Assembly: GCF_963662255.1 (NCBI RefSeq)
Contig: NC_085049.1
Location: 62,977,158 to 63,041,157, forward strand
Source: Cinclus cinclus
Lineage: Eukaryota; Chordata; Aves; Passeriformes; Cinclidae
Direction: 5' to 3'
Length of the DNA: 64,000 nt
A program made the translations under genes and the position numbers. The notes beneath the pieces were generated by a model. The model did no database searches, was not told where the DNA came from, and saw only the letters and a program-made list of their open reading frames with translations. This document shows, piece by piece, positions 28,501 to 43,500 of the stretch. The stretch's first letter is position 1; each line of letters begins with the position of its first letter.

Positions 28501-31500
28501 TTGGTTTCTCCCAATTGCATGTTTTCCTCTGTGTCTGTAAATCTTTACTTTCCTACATCTTCTCTAAAATGAGTTTTTGAGTTTGGTTTTGGGGGTTGTT
28601 TGTTTGGGCTTGTTTTACAATTCTAGATGTTCTCTGCCCACAGAAACATTTTTCTAATAATCCTAAGGTACCAAAGAGTATGCCTAGCTCACCATTTAAA
28701 AGATTTTTTTCAGGTTAACTGTTAAAAATGTATAACCAAAGTTCTTATCTGTGCTGTTTTTTTATATAGACTCTCTTTACATAGAGACTGGCTGTTATGA
28801 AGCATATGAAAAAGAAATAGAAAATCATTATTAACACTTTAAGGTCCTTTTTAATCTTCCAGAACATTGAAAATAGTTTTTAATGTAAGAGAGATTCAGG
28901 GTCTCTGTGAATTTACTGCTTTTGAGATGTTCTAGACTAATGGTTGCAAAGGCAAAGAATTCTGAAGAAGAGCTGAACTCCTTCTAAATTGCACACATTA
29001 TTCTGTCAACATATGTATAACCACAGGATGGATAACCTCCTGTTAAGGTAAGAGAGCAGTTAAAGCCTTCCTGTCATTTCTGATTCTATCCTGCTTGCAG
29101 TTTTTGTGATGCACACCTGGATGGATTACACCAATTCAGCACAACTAGACCCCGAAGTAACAATGAGAACCAAAGCCGTTGATATCTCAGCTTTTACCTC
29201 TCAGAATTCAATCGTCATGAATCTCCTTCATCATCCCTTTACCTCAGTTTTATTCAACAAAATGAAAACAGAATAAATCAATGTTGAATTTGATGATAAG
29301 TTTGTCTCTAACAACGGAAAAGGTGAAACAGAATTTGCTTATAAAAGCAAACAGAAAATAAGGAGATAATGCAATGATGTTCCCCAACTGTTTTTCTTTT
29401 TTTAATAGTTCTCTCCTGAAACCAGGCATCAAAATTAGAATTACAGCAAAATCTGACTTTTCTTAAAACATTGTTTGAGATGCTATGGTTCACATCTCAA
29501 ATGCCTTGGAGAAGGCACAGTACCTTACAGTATATACAGGCTATTAACCAGTATTAACCTAAATTCCCCAGCACCACTGCCTCCAGTTAACTGCTCTTGT
29601 CAACATTTAGCAATATTGAAAATAAGGCTATTTTTACCTACATGCTTACACATAAATTTCTTAAGTAAAATATAGACCACAAGCCCAAAGATTCATATAT
29701 GCCTTGTTTTAATTCACAATTTATTCACATAAGCAGACAAGCACACATTTGGGTAATTAAAAAGCTCGCATTTATAGGACAGACACCATGTAAATACTCT
29801 CCTTGAGATCAATGGGATTAGTCCTATACATAAACCTACTCTGATGCATACATTTTTTTTGCAAGACAGAAGCTTGTAATGCAGAAGCTTCCCTTGATGA
29901 AATTTTTGTGACCCTCTTCTGCTGTCAACAAGAGTGATGTGTCTATATATTTCCCTTGACAAAATACACATCCTTTTATCAGCTGAATCAGAAAGTGACA
30001 AGATGATCAAAATAGGAAAATACAGCTGACTATAACAATTTCACCACTAGGTCATTTTGCCAAAGGAAAAAAAAAGATGAATTTCTGTAATACCATGCAA
30101 AGTTTGATTTCTAGGCTGGCAGGCAGGAAACATTCAGCTGTCTGAAAAAATGTTTCATTTGTATCTGAGGCAGACATATCAGCAGTTTCCATGGCAGTGC
30201 AATAAAACTGCAAAATAGGTTAAAAACCCCCAAACTCTTACTTTGTTTTTTGATGTTTTTTTTCCCTGCTACTGACCACTATCAATATATAAGACCCACT
30301 AAACAAACACCTATCAAAAATCTGAGAGTCACAAAAAGTGATCCATAAAATGTTTGACATCCATAGAAATTCTTCACATTCAAAAAAAGTTTCTTCAATC
30401 TGAGACAAGTTATAAACCAACAGAGAAACTAGACTCCAGGATATAAAGTGTATGGCAAAATGAAGGATGCTGTGTTGAATATACTGGAACCAGTTCAGCA
30501 GGGTGAGAAGGTACAAATGCAGGACTGTACAAATGCAGGTACTACCAAGCCTAGTATCAAGGTACGATTACAGATGTGATATTTCCTAAGTGTGCATACT
30601 GCTCCTTGGTTACTAATATAGTGACTTTATAAAATTCAGGACACTCTAAAGTATGATGAGGTGACTGTCAGTGACTGGTGGATTTCTCCTTGACAATTTA
30701 TAGTAAATTAATCTAATTCAAAAAGCACTAAAATAGATTTATATTTAATGGTGAGAAATGTCCACAAATAACCTACAAGTTCATACTTTGCATCTTCACT
30801 AATGACATTACTGCTAAATGATTACAGTCCTAATATCTGAATTTTTGAGAAACTGCTTTCTTCTAAAATAACACACACAAAACCTGGGGGGAAAGGCCAC
30901 ATTACAACATTGCTACTGCTTTTAGTTCAGTAGTCAGCACTGTAAAGCTCCTGTCTTTGTTATTTATTTTTATTGCTGTACCAAAATAATGCAAAAGAAA
31001 TTGTACTATTTAAAAGGTATTTATTTGGAGAGTTTTTATTCAGCTAAGAGAGCTGAGAGAAAGTATTTTGTCATAGAATAAACCGAGTACTTTTAATTGG
31101 GTAAAAAAAATCTCACTGAGACTGATTTATCTATTTGCCTGATGACCCACCTACAACTTCATCAGCAATCTTCACCACTATTTCAATAACAAAGAAAGGG
31201 TTAATTTTTTTCTCCTTTTTTGAGGCTTACTGTGATACAATATTCGTTGTAGCAAGTCTGGTGTGTTTAGTTAGATTAGACCTAGCAAACATTACAAATA
31301 CTGATTACATTGTACCAGATCTCAATCTAGTCTGGCAGGTGATGGTGCTACACCCGAGTATGCTCCATCTGTCCTTAGCAATGTGTACACTCAAAGATTT
31401 TTTCCCTCTAATAAAACATAAGATAAAAAGAGTTTCACACTGATAAAATGATGCATTGTTAAACTAACATCCTTCTTACACAAATTAATGTAAAATTACA

Positions 31501-34500
31501 GAATATGCTAAACAGACTAATCCTCCTAGGTAAAAGACCAAAACAATGCTTGGAATTTAACATCTACAAAGCGTTAATATATTTCTGTATGTCCACTATA
31601 TTCTAAGAACATTAAAAAGTGTATCTTGATTAAATTCTCCAAAAGAAATCAGAATATCAAAAAAATCACAGTAGCTGGGAATGTTGATTTGGAGAGAATA
31701 TCAGGCATACATATACAGATACATAGAGATAATTCAGCCATAGAGATAATACAACAGTATTTAGACACTATCACTAACAATATAATTAATGCTGTTAAAA
31801 TCTATTCTAACATGCTCATGTTTACTTCAATGCTCTTTAATCACTGTAATTTAAAAAATAAAATTTTGACATTTTAATTTGAAACCAATAAGTACATCAA
31901 GAAGAAATGTTCCTTTAGGACAGAAATACAAGGCATTCTAGAATAAAGTAGAAATCAGTAGTCCAGAAAAAACATCAGTGCTCTTAGTACAGTTTAAAAT
32001 TGTAAGAACCTGCATGATCTAGCATATCCAGATTTTAACCAAAACCATGAAGGTTGCAACTTTTTCTTTGTTTTTATACAACACTTTGTCACAAAAACAT
32101 CTAAGGGATAAATCATAACTGATTCTCTGGGCCGACTGAATCTCTGGCCCTATAACTGATCATCTTGTAAAAAGCAAAATAAAGCAATAATAAATAAATT
32201 AAATGCCTGTGTATCTCACATTTGTAAATATACTAACGGAGTTGTCACAGATAAGTACTAATATTTACAATATTGAGGTAGTAATAAAGAAATTATTTTT
32301 TAATCACTGGTGGTCAAGGCTGTGCAAGATAAGGTTGCTCATATTATTATTTACCTGAGAGCTGCTTGATGCCTTTGCAGAGAAACAGAGGCAAGTTCAA
32401 GTTTGGCCTCAATAATAGCCTCTAAATCTTCCACAGAATACCGAGATATGTCCCCATCATACTTCTCCTGTATGTTCTGTACAAGATAACTAAGACTTCC
32501 TTCAGCTTCTGTCAACAAAATCCCCTAGAGAAGAACACAGGCTTGTAAGATTTCAAAAAAGTAAAGAAATAAAATTTTCTTTAGAAATACTTTTCCTGTA
32601 TAGCCTTCTATCAGTGCATCTCAAAAGAAACCAACTTAAGTGCAATATGCCTTTCCTATAAATGGAGGTGGGGTGGGTAATTCTGCTTTTCTCAGGTTTT
32701 CAGAATCATTATATTCAAATCTGCAACATCTTAACTGTGTCTGTACTATTGCCATGCATGCTTAACTACATATTTTAAGGCTTAGCAATGTTACTCACTG
32801 TGCTTAGTAATTTTAAACAATAAATATGTTGTTAAAAACAACATTAGAGATGTCAAAAGAAGTTACTACATTGTTTATTAGCTATATTTTGACATCCTTG
32901 TGTGCAGTATGTATCCTGAAAGTTCAACTATAATTTACAGTCTTTCTGATCAACAAATCCGTAGGAAGAAAAACACATCTAAAAAGAAGTTAATTTTAAA
33001 TTAAATCTCACTTGTGGAGCTTTCATCAGAATTAAAAACTAATTTAAAAATTTGTATCATCCAATACATTACTTTGATCAAGATTCAAAGTTCTACTTTA
33101 AAAATCACAAAAAAACAAGCCACAGAAACCCCTCCAAAATAATAGAACAGTTAAAGAAAAATCAAGAGTAAGAAGTATATTATGCCTCTTAAATGAGCCC
33201 TATTCAATTCAAATGAATATTCCTATCTGAATTATTTTCTAGTTGCTATTTTTGAGTTCTACTAACTTTCAAGTTTCTCATGTATGACCTATACCAATTG
33301 CCATGCAAAATCATCCTCCCTTCCCCAGATGTGCTTTTTGCATTACTTTGCTTGTCACAATGGCCAAAAGTAGGTATATCCAAAGTGGAAGACCTCTCTG
33401 AATGAAGAATATGTCAGCCCTTAATTTTGATCTTTTTGTGATGTGAAACTGCCAAGCATCAACTTTACAATTAAACAAAATCCAACTAAACCAACCCCCT
33501 TCAAAAATAAGCTAATAAGCTGTGGTATCTTTTCTTCAAAATAAAGTACCAGGAGGAGCAACATGAAAAATTTCTGAGAATGGTAGAGGATAGTTTTGTA
33601 TTTGTGTAGTATATTGTCCCATCAAAGAGTCTCTGACATGTTCTACAGATAGCACCCTCTGGAAGGAGATGATTTTATCTTGAAATCCCATTCAGTCTTT
33701 ACCCTTTATGCTGAAATAGTCATACCGAGATCTGATTGTGGAAATATTTCCCATCATTTGAAAAATGATGCACCAAAAATGAAAAATGATTGCACTAAAT
33801 AGTCAACACTTCATACACAGCTACTAAGACTACAGTCAGATTCAAAACAGAAATTTTTAGTCTCCTGTTTCATATCATCCTCTCATCATAATTTCTGTTA
33901 CATTGAAGGCATTAGCAATGTTCTTGGATCAATCTGCATTTTCTTAATCCTTTTCTCCTAAAAATCAAAATTACCTTCAGCATGGCCATATTTAATTCAT
34001 CTTTACAGTCAACAAGATGCACCATTCTGTCTCTTTGTTCCTGTTGTCTTGAATTCTGATCAGCATCAACTGTCAAATACATTGTGGATAAAATTTCAGA
34101 TAACAGATGCAGAACCAAAGCATTTTCAGTAATTTGAAGAACATAGACCTTTTCTCTCTACTTATAATTAGGACTTACAACATCAAAATAATAATGGAAC
34201 AAAATAATAATAACAATTAATGATAATAATAATAATACTAGTAGTAGAAGTAGAATAGTAGAAGAATAATAAAAGAAGTTTAACAGGACTTAATGCTTAT
34301 TTCAATAATGACTGAATTTTTTCAGCAATATTTAAAATTAATATTGTTTATAACACGACATATTAAATCATATGCAATTAAAAGTGAAAAAAATGCTTGA
34401 AACAATAAAATAAATAAATAAATAAATAAAATTTTCCACCACCCTTATAATTACCTTTTACAGTTGATGCTGTAGTTTTGTTTGGCTCTGGCAAGCTGCT

Positions 34501-37500
34501 GTTGTCAACAGAATACACAACTTTTTCAACTTTTTCAGGTATATTATTTATTGTGGCAGAAAGACAAATGATGAGATGCATTTTGGCTAAGGTTAATTTA
34601 TTCATAATTTGTTGGTTGCACAGTGGCACCACTGTTAAAGACAGACTCCAATTAAATGCATCTTCCAGTACCTACAAGAAGGTTAATGAGATTATTTGAA
34701 ATGACACATTTTACATTTTTCTTGTTCAAGACAAATTCTGCTTCTATTAATAATGACACAAATCAACAATTAACAATGAATAATATTAGTAATATCCTCA
34801 TTTATTATGAATGAGGGGTTTTTTTTCCCAAACTTCACCCCTTAGTAGCACTTGCTACACCTCAAGAGATTGGTTTTACAGCAGAAGGTGCATCTATGAA
34901 GTTACAGCTATTATCACTGCAAGATCTAGTTTTCTGCATTGTAGGTGAATCTGTAGTCCAAAAATCTCAACTAAAAGAAAAGTCTGTTGTTAAGTAAGGA
35001 AAAAGATTCTTGCATCACATCATTTTAGCATATTTCATAGATTCTTTTTGTTACTCATTATAGCATTCTTGTTTTATCATGAGTTTAATAGTCTCCTTTA
35101 GATTAATAAATTTAGAAGTTGAAAATCAACAGACTTGCAAGATCACGAGAGCTACTTATACTGTGAAGTGTTCAAGTCAAAAACTCAAGATTATGCACAA
35201 CTTCAAAATAAATCAGAAACTTGTGAGATAAAAAGCTGTCAAGATACATTTCTCATTTTCATCTTGTAATACCAACTGTTATAGGAGACACACAAGCTGA
35301 CTGTAACCAAGAGAGAAAAGTGGATGGGAAAAAGGAGAGGTTTTAATTTACCAGTTTGTTTTAATGGAACAACTTTTTCACATTCTGCTAATATCTACCC
35401 CTACCAACTCAATGGACCTGTGAGAAGGTTAATAAAAAGAAATTATTAAAACTGAAAAATACAAAAGAACTTATTGATGAATAGGTGAAATATACTGAGA
35501 AAATGACTGGTTTATTGAGTCACCATTTTAATTTTTTCCCCCCAGAAATGGACTTCAACTCCCATCTGAATTGGGACAAATCTATGAAGACAACTATGAT
35601 TGATCAGAATTATAAAATTAAAAGCCTGACTCTCAATATTTCAGCAGGATAAACAGCTGACCTTTCATATGACAACAGAGCCTGAATTCCATTAGTGTGT
35701 TTTGCAAAGAAATGCCATAGATTTGTACGTATTAGATCTCCCATCTGAAAAATGGTGGAAATGGTAATTGCCCTTCCCTTGAGAGGTGAGCCATAAAATT
35801 TAAAATTTAGGAAATAGTAATCTGTCAAGAAGAATCTCTTCTATTTACTGGATTTTTTAAATTATAACAAGGGTATTTTCTGAACTGGATAATTCCTATC
35901 TTAAGATATAGAAATAAATATTTATATATAGCATAAAACATTTACTCTTTCAGGTTTTTTTACCTGCAAATTTGTAGCAGTTATGAGAGGTTTTGAGGAA
36001 TCAAATTTCTGTAAGATCTGTAAAATGGACAAAACCAAAAGAAAGCAACATGTTACAATATGAGTATAAAACCAATGAGTTAAGAGAGGTGGAAGGGGGG
36101 GAAATTTCCCTTCAAATCAGCTCATCAATTTGTTCTGTGTCACGGTCTGCAGCACAGGGTAAAGAAAGCCAACACCAAGTTTGTGCAACGCTTGACAATG
36201 CTTTTGGTGACAAGATTTTTCCTACAGTTCGTGCTGAATTTCACCTGGTGCTCCGTCCAGAAGTCTTTTGTCATGTCAACTACCCAAAAGCACCACTCAG
36301 ATAAGGGATACCTTGATTGCATTCATCCAGGATTAAATCCTTAGGTTATTTTGGTATGTGCTTGGGAAAAAAGGAAAGAACGGTTATGGAGGAGGATTAC
36401 ACAATAACCTTATCTGCCTGGACAGGTATGCTCACAGGTAAGACAAAAGTCCAGGTCAATTGCTAACAGCTTCCAACCCCTGTAGCACATTAGGGACCAG
36501 GTAGGGAAAATCAAACTGACCTGGGGTGATGTGAGTGTCAAGGCTCTGTAGGCAGCAATAGTTCTTATGGCCCAGCATCTCCTGAAGCTGCCCCCACCTC
36601 CCCCAGGGCCCAAGACCCCATGTCAGCTTTATCCATACTTTTCATGCCTGCATATGAAATCACACATTGTTTTTTTCTACAGTAGTATATGCAGGACTCG
36701 GTGCATAAAACACATGTTTCAAAATTGATTTTTGTTCTTGCTCTTTTGTGAGAGATTTTAACGTCATCCAAAGCTTACTATTTGATTCATTTGATTCAAC
36801 AACTTGCAGATATGGAGCATGGGAGTTTAATGAAGAAAATGGATTGTTACAGTTCAATGTCATACTTTTCTGGTGTTTACCTGCATTTGTTCAGTGTATC
36901 TGTATCCCGATGGTATTTTCCATGGAATTCTCTCTCCCAAAATAAGCAAAGACAGTTCATGAAAGGCCTCCGTAAAAAATCCTATATCTGTAAGTACTTT
37001 AATCTATGAAAAAAAATTACAAAACGTTTTTTCTCACTCAAAATAAACTGTATTTAAAGGTAATTTTCAAATAGATTTGGCTACCAGAATCATACATCAA
37101 TAGTACATTGACAGAGAATGATCTTCAATGGAAAGAAATCTTTTATATATTATAGTGAATAATTTCAAAGATGGGTCTTTCTCTTTCAAAAACAAATTCT
37201 TTAAAAACTTGCTCTTGACAAAGGGAAAGAACTTGCTTCATCTGGTAAGAGTTTTGCTTCCCTTATCAAAATCTGTTTCATAGACTTTACTCATCTTAGT
37301 CTCACAGTACTCAGCTACTCTACCTAACCCATATCAGCATTTCCTGAAAATATCTAAAACCAATATCTCTTTGACTCTTAATACTCTTACTAACTTTTGA
37401 TACTTAGATGCCTTAAACCCCCCCCCCCCCCCAAAACTCACAAATTACTTAAACAACAACAACAAAGGTTAATACTAGTGAAAAGACAAAAATCTGTTCC

Positions 37501-40500
37501 TAGATTTCCTGGAACCTTGTTCTACCATGATAGTAAGAACAAATCCAGAAGTAAACATTTGGGGGAAAAATTGCTATTCATGTTTTGCACTTAAGAAAAC
37601 ATTTAAAAGAAAAATAGAACAAAATTAAAAATTCCAAATGAGAAGTCTGGACCAAAGAAGGAAAACCTCCCCTTCATTAAATAGAGAGTAGAAAGAATTT
37701 ATAGAAGCACTTAACAGCCTATGTAGGAAATTAACAGTAAAACTGTGTAAATAATTCTGCATACTACTAAAATTGAGAATATAAACAATAATTAGATTTA
37801 GAAAGTACCCCTACCATCTGCTGTGCTATGAAACACTAAGCAACAGCTGAACATTAAAGCATTATTTTTTATAATAGAAATATATGAATATTAAATTGAC
37901 TACATTTAACAAAGAATTGAATGTTTTTCAAGCTTATTGAAAAGCCATGTGTTTTGAGAAAGAGAAAGTTTATTTGATTACCTTTAGGATTCTTCCTTCA
38001 ATACATTTAGCTGGGTCCTTACAAATCTCAGATACAATATATTGGTATAATGTGAACAGAGGTAAAATCTGTAGTAAAACAGTAGGTCATGCAGCTATAA
38101 CATCATACAGGATACAATTATGGAAATACACATTGCAATCACATATCAAGAGCATATAGATAACATAAGATTACTGTTTTGACCATCACACACCATCACT
38201 ACTTCTCTTATGCTTTCTGAAAGATTAATGTGTTAAAAAGTTCTATGACTCCCTAAAGCTAACCCCTGATACTACCTTGTATGTGATTCACAATGTAGGA
38301 AGTGAAGTTTGTCCAAATTATTCTCTGTCTTCAAGGTGGAGTCTTTTACTACATCATTACTGAGTAAACCTACTGAAAATAGATTGATGCAAGGCATTTC
38401 TACAACTGTCTGCATTGTGGTGCCATATTTTTTTTCAATATAACTAAGAGAATAATAGAATTCTGTTAACTTTTTAAAATAAACACAATTAAGTCCTGCA
38501 ACTAAGTGAAATTATACCAGTTGTAAAATAAAGTGGATGGTGATGAGACTTATCGATGAATTTGTTTACATTAATTTTAAATTGAAACAAAAATATTTTT
38601 TTAACTGAGCTCTATTAAAGTATAGAGACACTGTCTATCCTTCCAGTATCTGAAGGGGGCCTACAGGGAAGCTGGAGAAGGACTCTTCATCAGGAACTGT
38701 AGGGATAGGACAAGGAGTAATGGGTACAAAGTGAAAGAGGGGAAATTTAGGTTAGATATTAGGAGGAAGTTCTGTACTGTGAGGATGGTGAGACACTGGA
38801 GCAGGTTACCCAGTGAACTTGTGGGTGCCCCAACCATGTAAGTGTTTGAGGCCAGGTTGCATGGAATGTTGAGCAACCTGGTTTAGTGGGAGGTGTCCCT
38901 GCCCCTGGCATGGGAGGTTTGAACTACATGATCTTTAAATGTACCTTCCAACCCTAAACATTCTATAATTCTATGATCTATTGTTACACAGTATTTCAGA
39001 CAAAGCAGATTCTTTCCTAACAGATGTGTGTGTTTATTGAAAATGAAAGAACTCTCAAAATTTAATTACGGTTAAGCTTTTACGTTTTTCTTCACTTTAA
39101 AATGTCCCCAAGCTTGGAAAATGCTAACAGCGTTGTCAGATTTTTTGTCAAATTCACTTTAAGTTTCCATAATGTAGCTTACTACTTGTGAATTTGGATT
39201 ACAAATGCTTGAGGCAAATGTTTTAATTGTACCCAGACAGTTTCCTACTGATTTTTGAAGAAGTTAAAAAAAAAGTCTTTGAAGTTCTATTTTAAATAAA
39301 ACTTGAATCTTGATGTATTTTGATTTAAGTGTCAAATCAACTTTGCACCCACCATCCGAAATATCTCCACACAATAAGCATTCAGGGGAAATGAAGCACT
39401 CATTCAGCTAAAACTGCAATTGCTTTGACCATGATCCATGACTTGGATCTATATTCTGCTGGCAAAAGTGCAGAAAGCATCAAATATATGCATAGCCATG
39501 TGAAGCAAGCAGTCAAATAAAGTGCCTCTGGCTCCAGGTACTTGTCTGCTCCTCGATTTTAATGGATCTCCCACAGCAGGGATAGTTACACAAAGCAAAA
39601 TAACAAAGTGAACTCCAGTAAAGCAGGATGGGAAGAAGCAACAATGGGAGCTTGCCTGAAGCTCCAAAAGAAATAAATCTAATAAATGGCTTGCTGACAA
39701 TAAAAGGTGTAATATCTTTCTGCTTCCTCCTGTCTAACTCCTCTTCCATCTCTACCTGCTAACCTTTGTTAGTCCCTGCTGCCAGCCCTGCGATCTTTTC
39801 CCCTCCCTGGCATTGACTCTGCCCCTTGCAGGACCTTGCCATAAGTGGATTCAACTCTACAAAGCTGGAAAAATCTATCTGCTTTTTCATTTGGAGAGTT
39901 TTCTGTCATGTGTGATTTACAGAGGTATAAAATAATCACCTGACAGGAAATTCTGTTAGTGCACACAGGACCAAACCAGAAAAGAGAGAGCATTGCACCT
40001 TTTTCAGTACTAGTAATCAATTCAATCTATTTATTCTAATGTACAGCACTGCACCACTAAAGGAAGCTGGATTAAAGTGGAAACAGTCAGACGTTAAATG
40101 GAGGAAATAAGAGTATGACCAGCATAGGAGGGAAGTTATAAAAACACTTCATACAGAGGAATAAGAGAACATGAAAAGGAGAAAGGCAGAAGGGACTTTC
40201 ATCTACTCAAAGTTAAAATATTGAAAGCATACTGGACATACTGCATTTAAAGCATTTTTCTGTACAGTGTATTTTAAGTAGTGTATAATAGAAAATTTCC
40301 TCTTAAACGTCTTAGCTAAATGAACCATGTGTTATCATCTTCCAAAATAAAAAAAAATTTCCTGTGCTTTCTAAAACATGTATGCAGCAAGCTGTACCTT
40401 GTTTTAAGTGCCAAAGAACCTAGCCATAGGGGTATTTTGCTAGAGGTTCTGTGGGATCTCATAAATACAACCCAGACAAAAACATAAGACTAGATGTCTT

Positions 40501-43500
40501 AAAAATAATTTCCAGAGCATAAAAATAATACTTACTATTAAATTTTGTTTTGCACAATGTAGTTCAAACATAATGAAATTCAGACTTGCAACTACAGTAG
40601 AGATATCAGCTCTGTAGCGATCAGAGAACAGGTCAATACCAGGAATAAGAATATTTGTTTCATATTGTACAAAGTCATAGTCAGATGTTGGATGTGGAAG
40701 AGAAGCTCTAAACAGGCTCTGAAAGTAATAACAGTGAATTATTTTTGAAAAGTTATACAGCTATTAGTGAGACACTATGAACTCCAACTCATAAATGACT
40801 TCATAAACACAACTCTATCAATGCCTTAATCATTCAGCGGTTTCCAGCCACAAATATTGAAAAATATTTTTAGAGAAAAGGTTTTATGTGTGAGGTTGAT
40901 GGAGAAATAAACAAGCTGTAAATAGTCTAAGGACAGTATGTCTCCCATCGTTTCTGGGAGAGTTGCTGACTTTAAGGCCACTTAAAAGCTAATTCCAGCC
41001 TAGTTTCACCTTTAACTAGGTCAGGTAGCGCAGCTTATCAGCTAGTGCAGCTTAAGTCTTGTAACTAAAAACTAATACGAAATTTAATAATTTCTGGGAG
41101 AATTGCTGACTTTAAAGCCAGTTAAAAGCTTGTTTCACTCTAGTTCCATCTTTAACTAGGTCAGCTAGCGCAGCTGAAATCATATAATGAAAACATAATA
41201 TGAAATTCAAGGAAATAATTTCAATGTTCTCTCTTAAAAAGGGAAAAATGTTAACATAGTGTCTGATGTTGGATATTCCTTCCCAATTGTGTTTATCTTG
41301 GCGCAATTACCAACGATATGCTAGAGAAATTTGCATTTACACTCAGATCCAAGATATTAACAAGCCTAAAGCCTACACCAGAGGTGGAATTTAAACAAGG
41401 TTATAAAAGCTCTCCAGTTCAAGGAATAAATTATGGTTTGAACTTCTTGCAGTACAGTGACAGTAACTGATTATATTTTTCAAGACAATCAGCCTGCGAG
41501 CTGCTTCTATCCCAATTAATATCAGACCCACTTCAGTTGAGTCTCAATTATTTCTACTGTTATACAGCTGGAACAAATGTTTGCTACCATTAGTGTTGAG
41601 AGGAGGAATCACCATTGTTCAGCTTTGTAATTGTTCAGCAATTACAGCGCTAGAAGCAAGTAAAAATTCTCCTTTACCTTTGTTTCTTCAACTTGTTCTC
41701 CCTTTGGTGAACTTAGCAAGTTTCCCAATGTGGCCTAGGACAGGTCTCACAGTCACAATCATGACACAAGATATCAGACACTGTCATTGCTTGGTTTTGG
41801 AAGAAGCCAGATAACTTCCTGAAGCTGCACTGGGATGAGTAATCATTGATCCCAGTAGAGTATAACTGGCAGAGTACTTGCAGTTTATTTTCCTATATTC
41901 CTTTTGTTACTGGCATCTTAACTTCCATTTAAAAGTAAACTGAATTTTTTCTCTCTCTCTGTACATTTTTTTTCTGGAAGTCTGCAAACTTCATTTTAAT
42001 TATCTTGTTTTCTTTGTGAGTGAAACTGGATCATTTATAATATCCTCTGGTTTTAGAGAAAACTTATTATAGAGCTGAGATTTCAGTATTACAAACTAAT
42101 CTGTGGTCTTGGTTGAAAATTTAAGACAACTGTGAAGACTCTACAGATCTAAAAGAGAGCAACTCTGTTAATGCCATCCAGCTCTTCCTGAGCAGAATAC
42201 TTCAAGAGAAGAAAGATAAATTTGACTATCAAACATTTTAGTCATCTCCTTTCTCTGAGTATTTTTTCTCTGAGACACTCTAGCCTCCTATTGAAGTGCT
42301 AACTTTTAGGCTATAATACAGAAATAATGTTAAAAAAAAAACAAAGAATGAAAACATGGTATCTAATAAGCATAAATTTTCAACTACCTCTGATCTGGAT
42401 TATTCCTTTACAACCAAAAAGAGAAATAAAACAAAAAGATAATTATTTTAACAGAGGGTCATTTTATAATCAATTTGTTAACTTCATGAATTTGAACTAA
42501 AATTGAATTCTTACCTTAAAAAGTATCGCAGAAAAATAGCAGTATTTTTCTCTTAATCTCATCTGTGATGTTGTTATATACCTAAAACACAACAAAAAAT
42601 AATACAAATGCACCCATCAATATAAATTATTTAAATCCTTAGATTTTTAGTCTAATGTCATAATAATACTAACACAATCTAGATGTTTCTCCTACTGAAA
42701 CATAACTGCCTGTTTTTAAATAGCTGCTCAGCCACACCACGGAAAGAAGCATTTGATCAGAGACATTCCTAGATAAAGGGAGTTGTCTAGATTATCTTCA
42801 AACTTAGAGAACAGACAGAGGCAATCTAAGGGCAAACTCCATCTCATACAAAACTAAAAAGATAAAGCAGATTAAGCAACTGATACCTTAAAGCGTATAA
42901 AGTATTTCTTTCCATAAAGGAAGCCTAAGACAACCAGCACATGGATTTCAACATGGAAGATGTCTAGCTAAATTTAATGATTCCCACACAGTACCTCATC
43001 AGAGCCTTAAACCATCCTGGTATCAGGGTGAGCAACTCCTATGAGCAACAATCCTAGAAACCTTTACTTCAATATTAGAATCCTTTAATCTGCACTTTAC
43101 AGCCTGTGACTAAGCTGCTGTAGAAAGAGTAACTTAAGAGAAAGATGTTTAACAGTCCAAGTCAGGTCTGAACACACAAGAACCACCCGAGGGAGAAGCC
43201 AGGAGGACAGCTCCCTCCAAATCCTGCCAGGATTTGGAATGGATGCATTAGCATGGAGGGATAGTATCCAGTGCAGCAAACGGGTGCCTCAAACACCTGT
43301 AAAAGCAGCTAGGGATTTGGTCTCGCCTAAATTGGACCTGAAACTGAACCACAGATCAGAATTAGAAGAGCTGTCATTTATTATCAAGTTAAACTTACTC
43401 CTTTTCCTTTTGGGTGCTAATTCTAAGTGGCAATGCCACTTCATCCTGAAATACCCATGCTGGCACTTGCAAAGCTATCTTGGCTTTACATCATTTTGGC

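Larger units (their letters stand above)
27222..32354 (-). other. CFAP54 intron e24-e25 (5.1 kb)
   Basis: The longest intron in the window. It contains two CR1 3' fragments in opposite orientation (27466-27660 and 27740-27845). The rest is AT-rich without recognised exons or RNA genes. Confidence 0.55.
36018..40535 (-). other. CFAP54 intron e20-e21 (4.5 kb)
   Basis: Contains a CR1 fragment (38641-38978) and a C15 run (37418-37432). GC-richer patches at 36120-36620 and 39520-39850 have overlapping short frames on both strands, but I see no paired splice sites or known family. A missed phase-0 exon is possible. Confidence 0.5.

Noticed and set aside
36130..36330. Possible LTR-like start (TGTCACGG) in the e20-e21 intron
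   Set aside because: I could not find matching TG...CA ends with a target-site duplication.
36410..36863. Minus-strand frames tested as candidate extra exons between e20 and e21
   Set aside because: No paired acceptor/donor of matching phase-0 length was found and composition is unlike the rest of the protein. A missed exon here remains possible.
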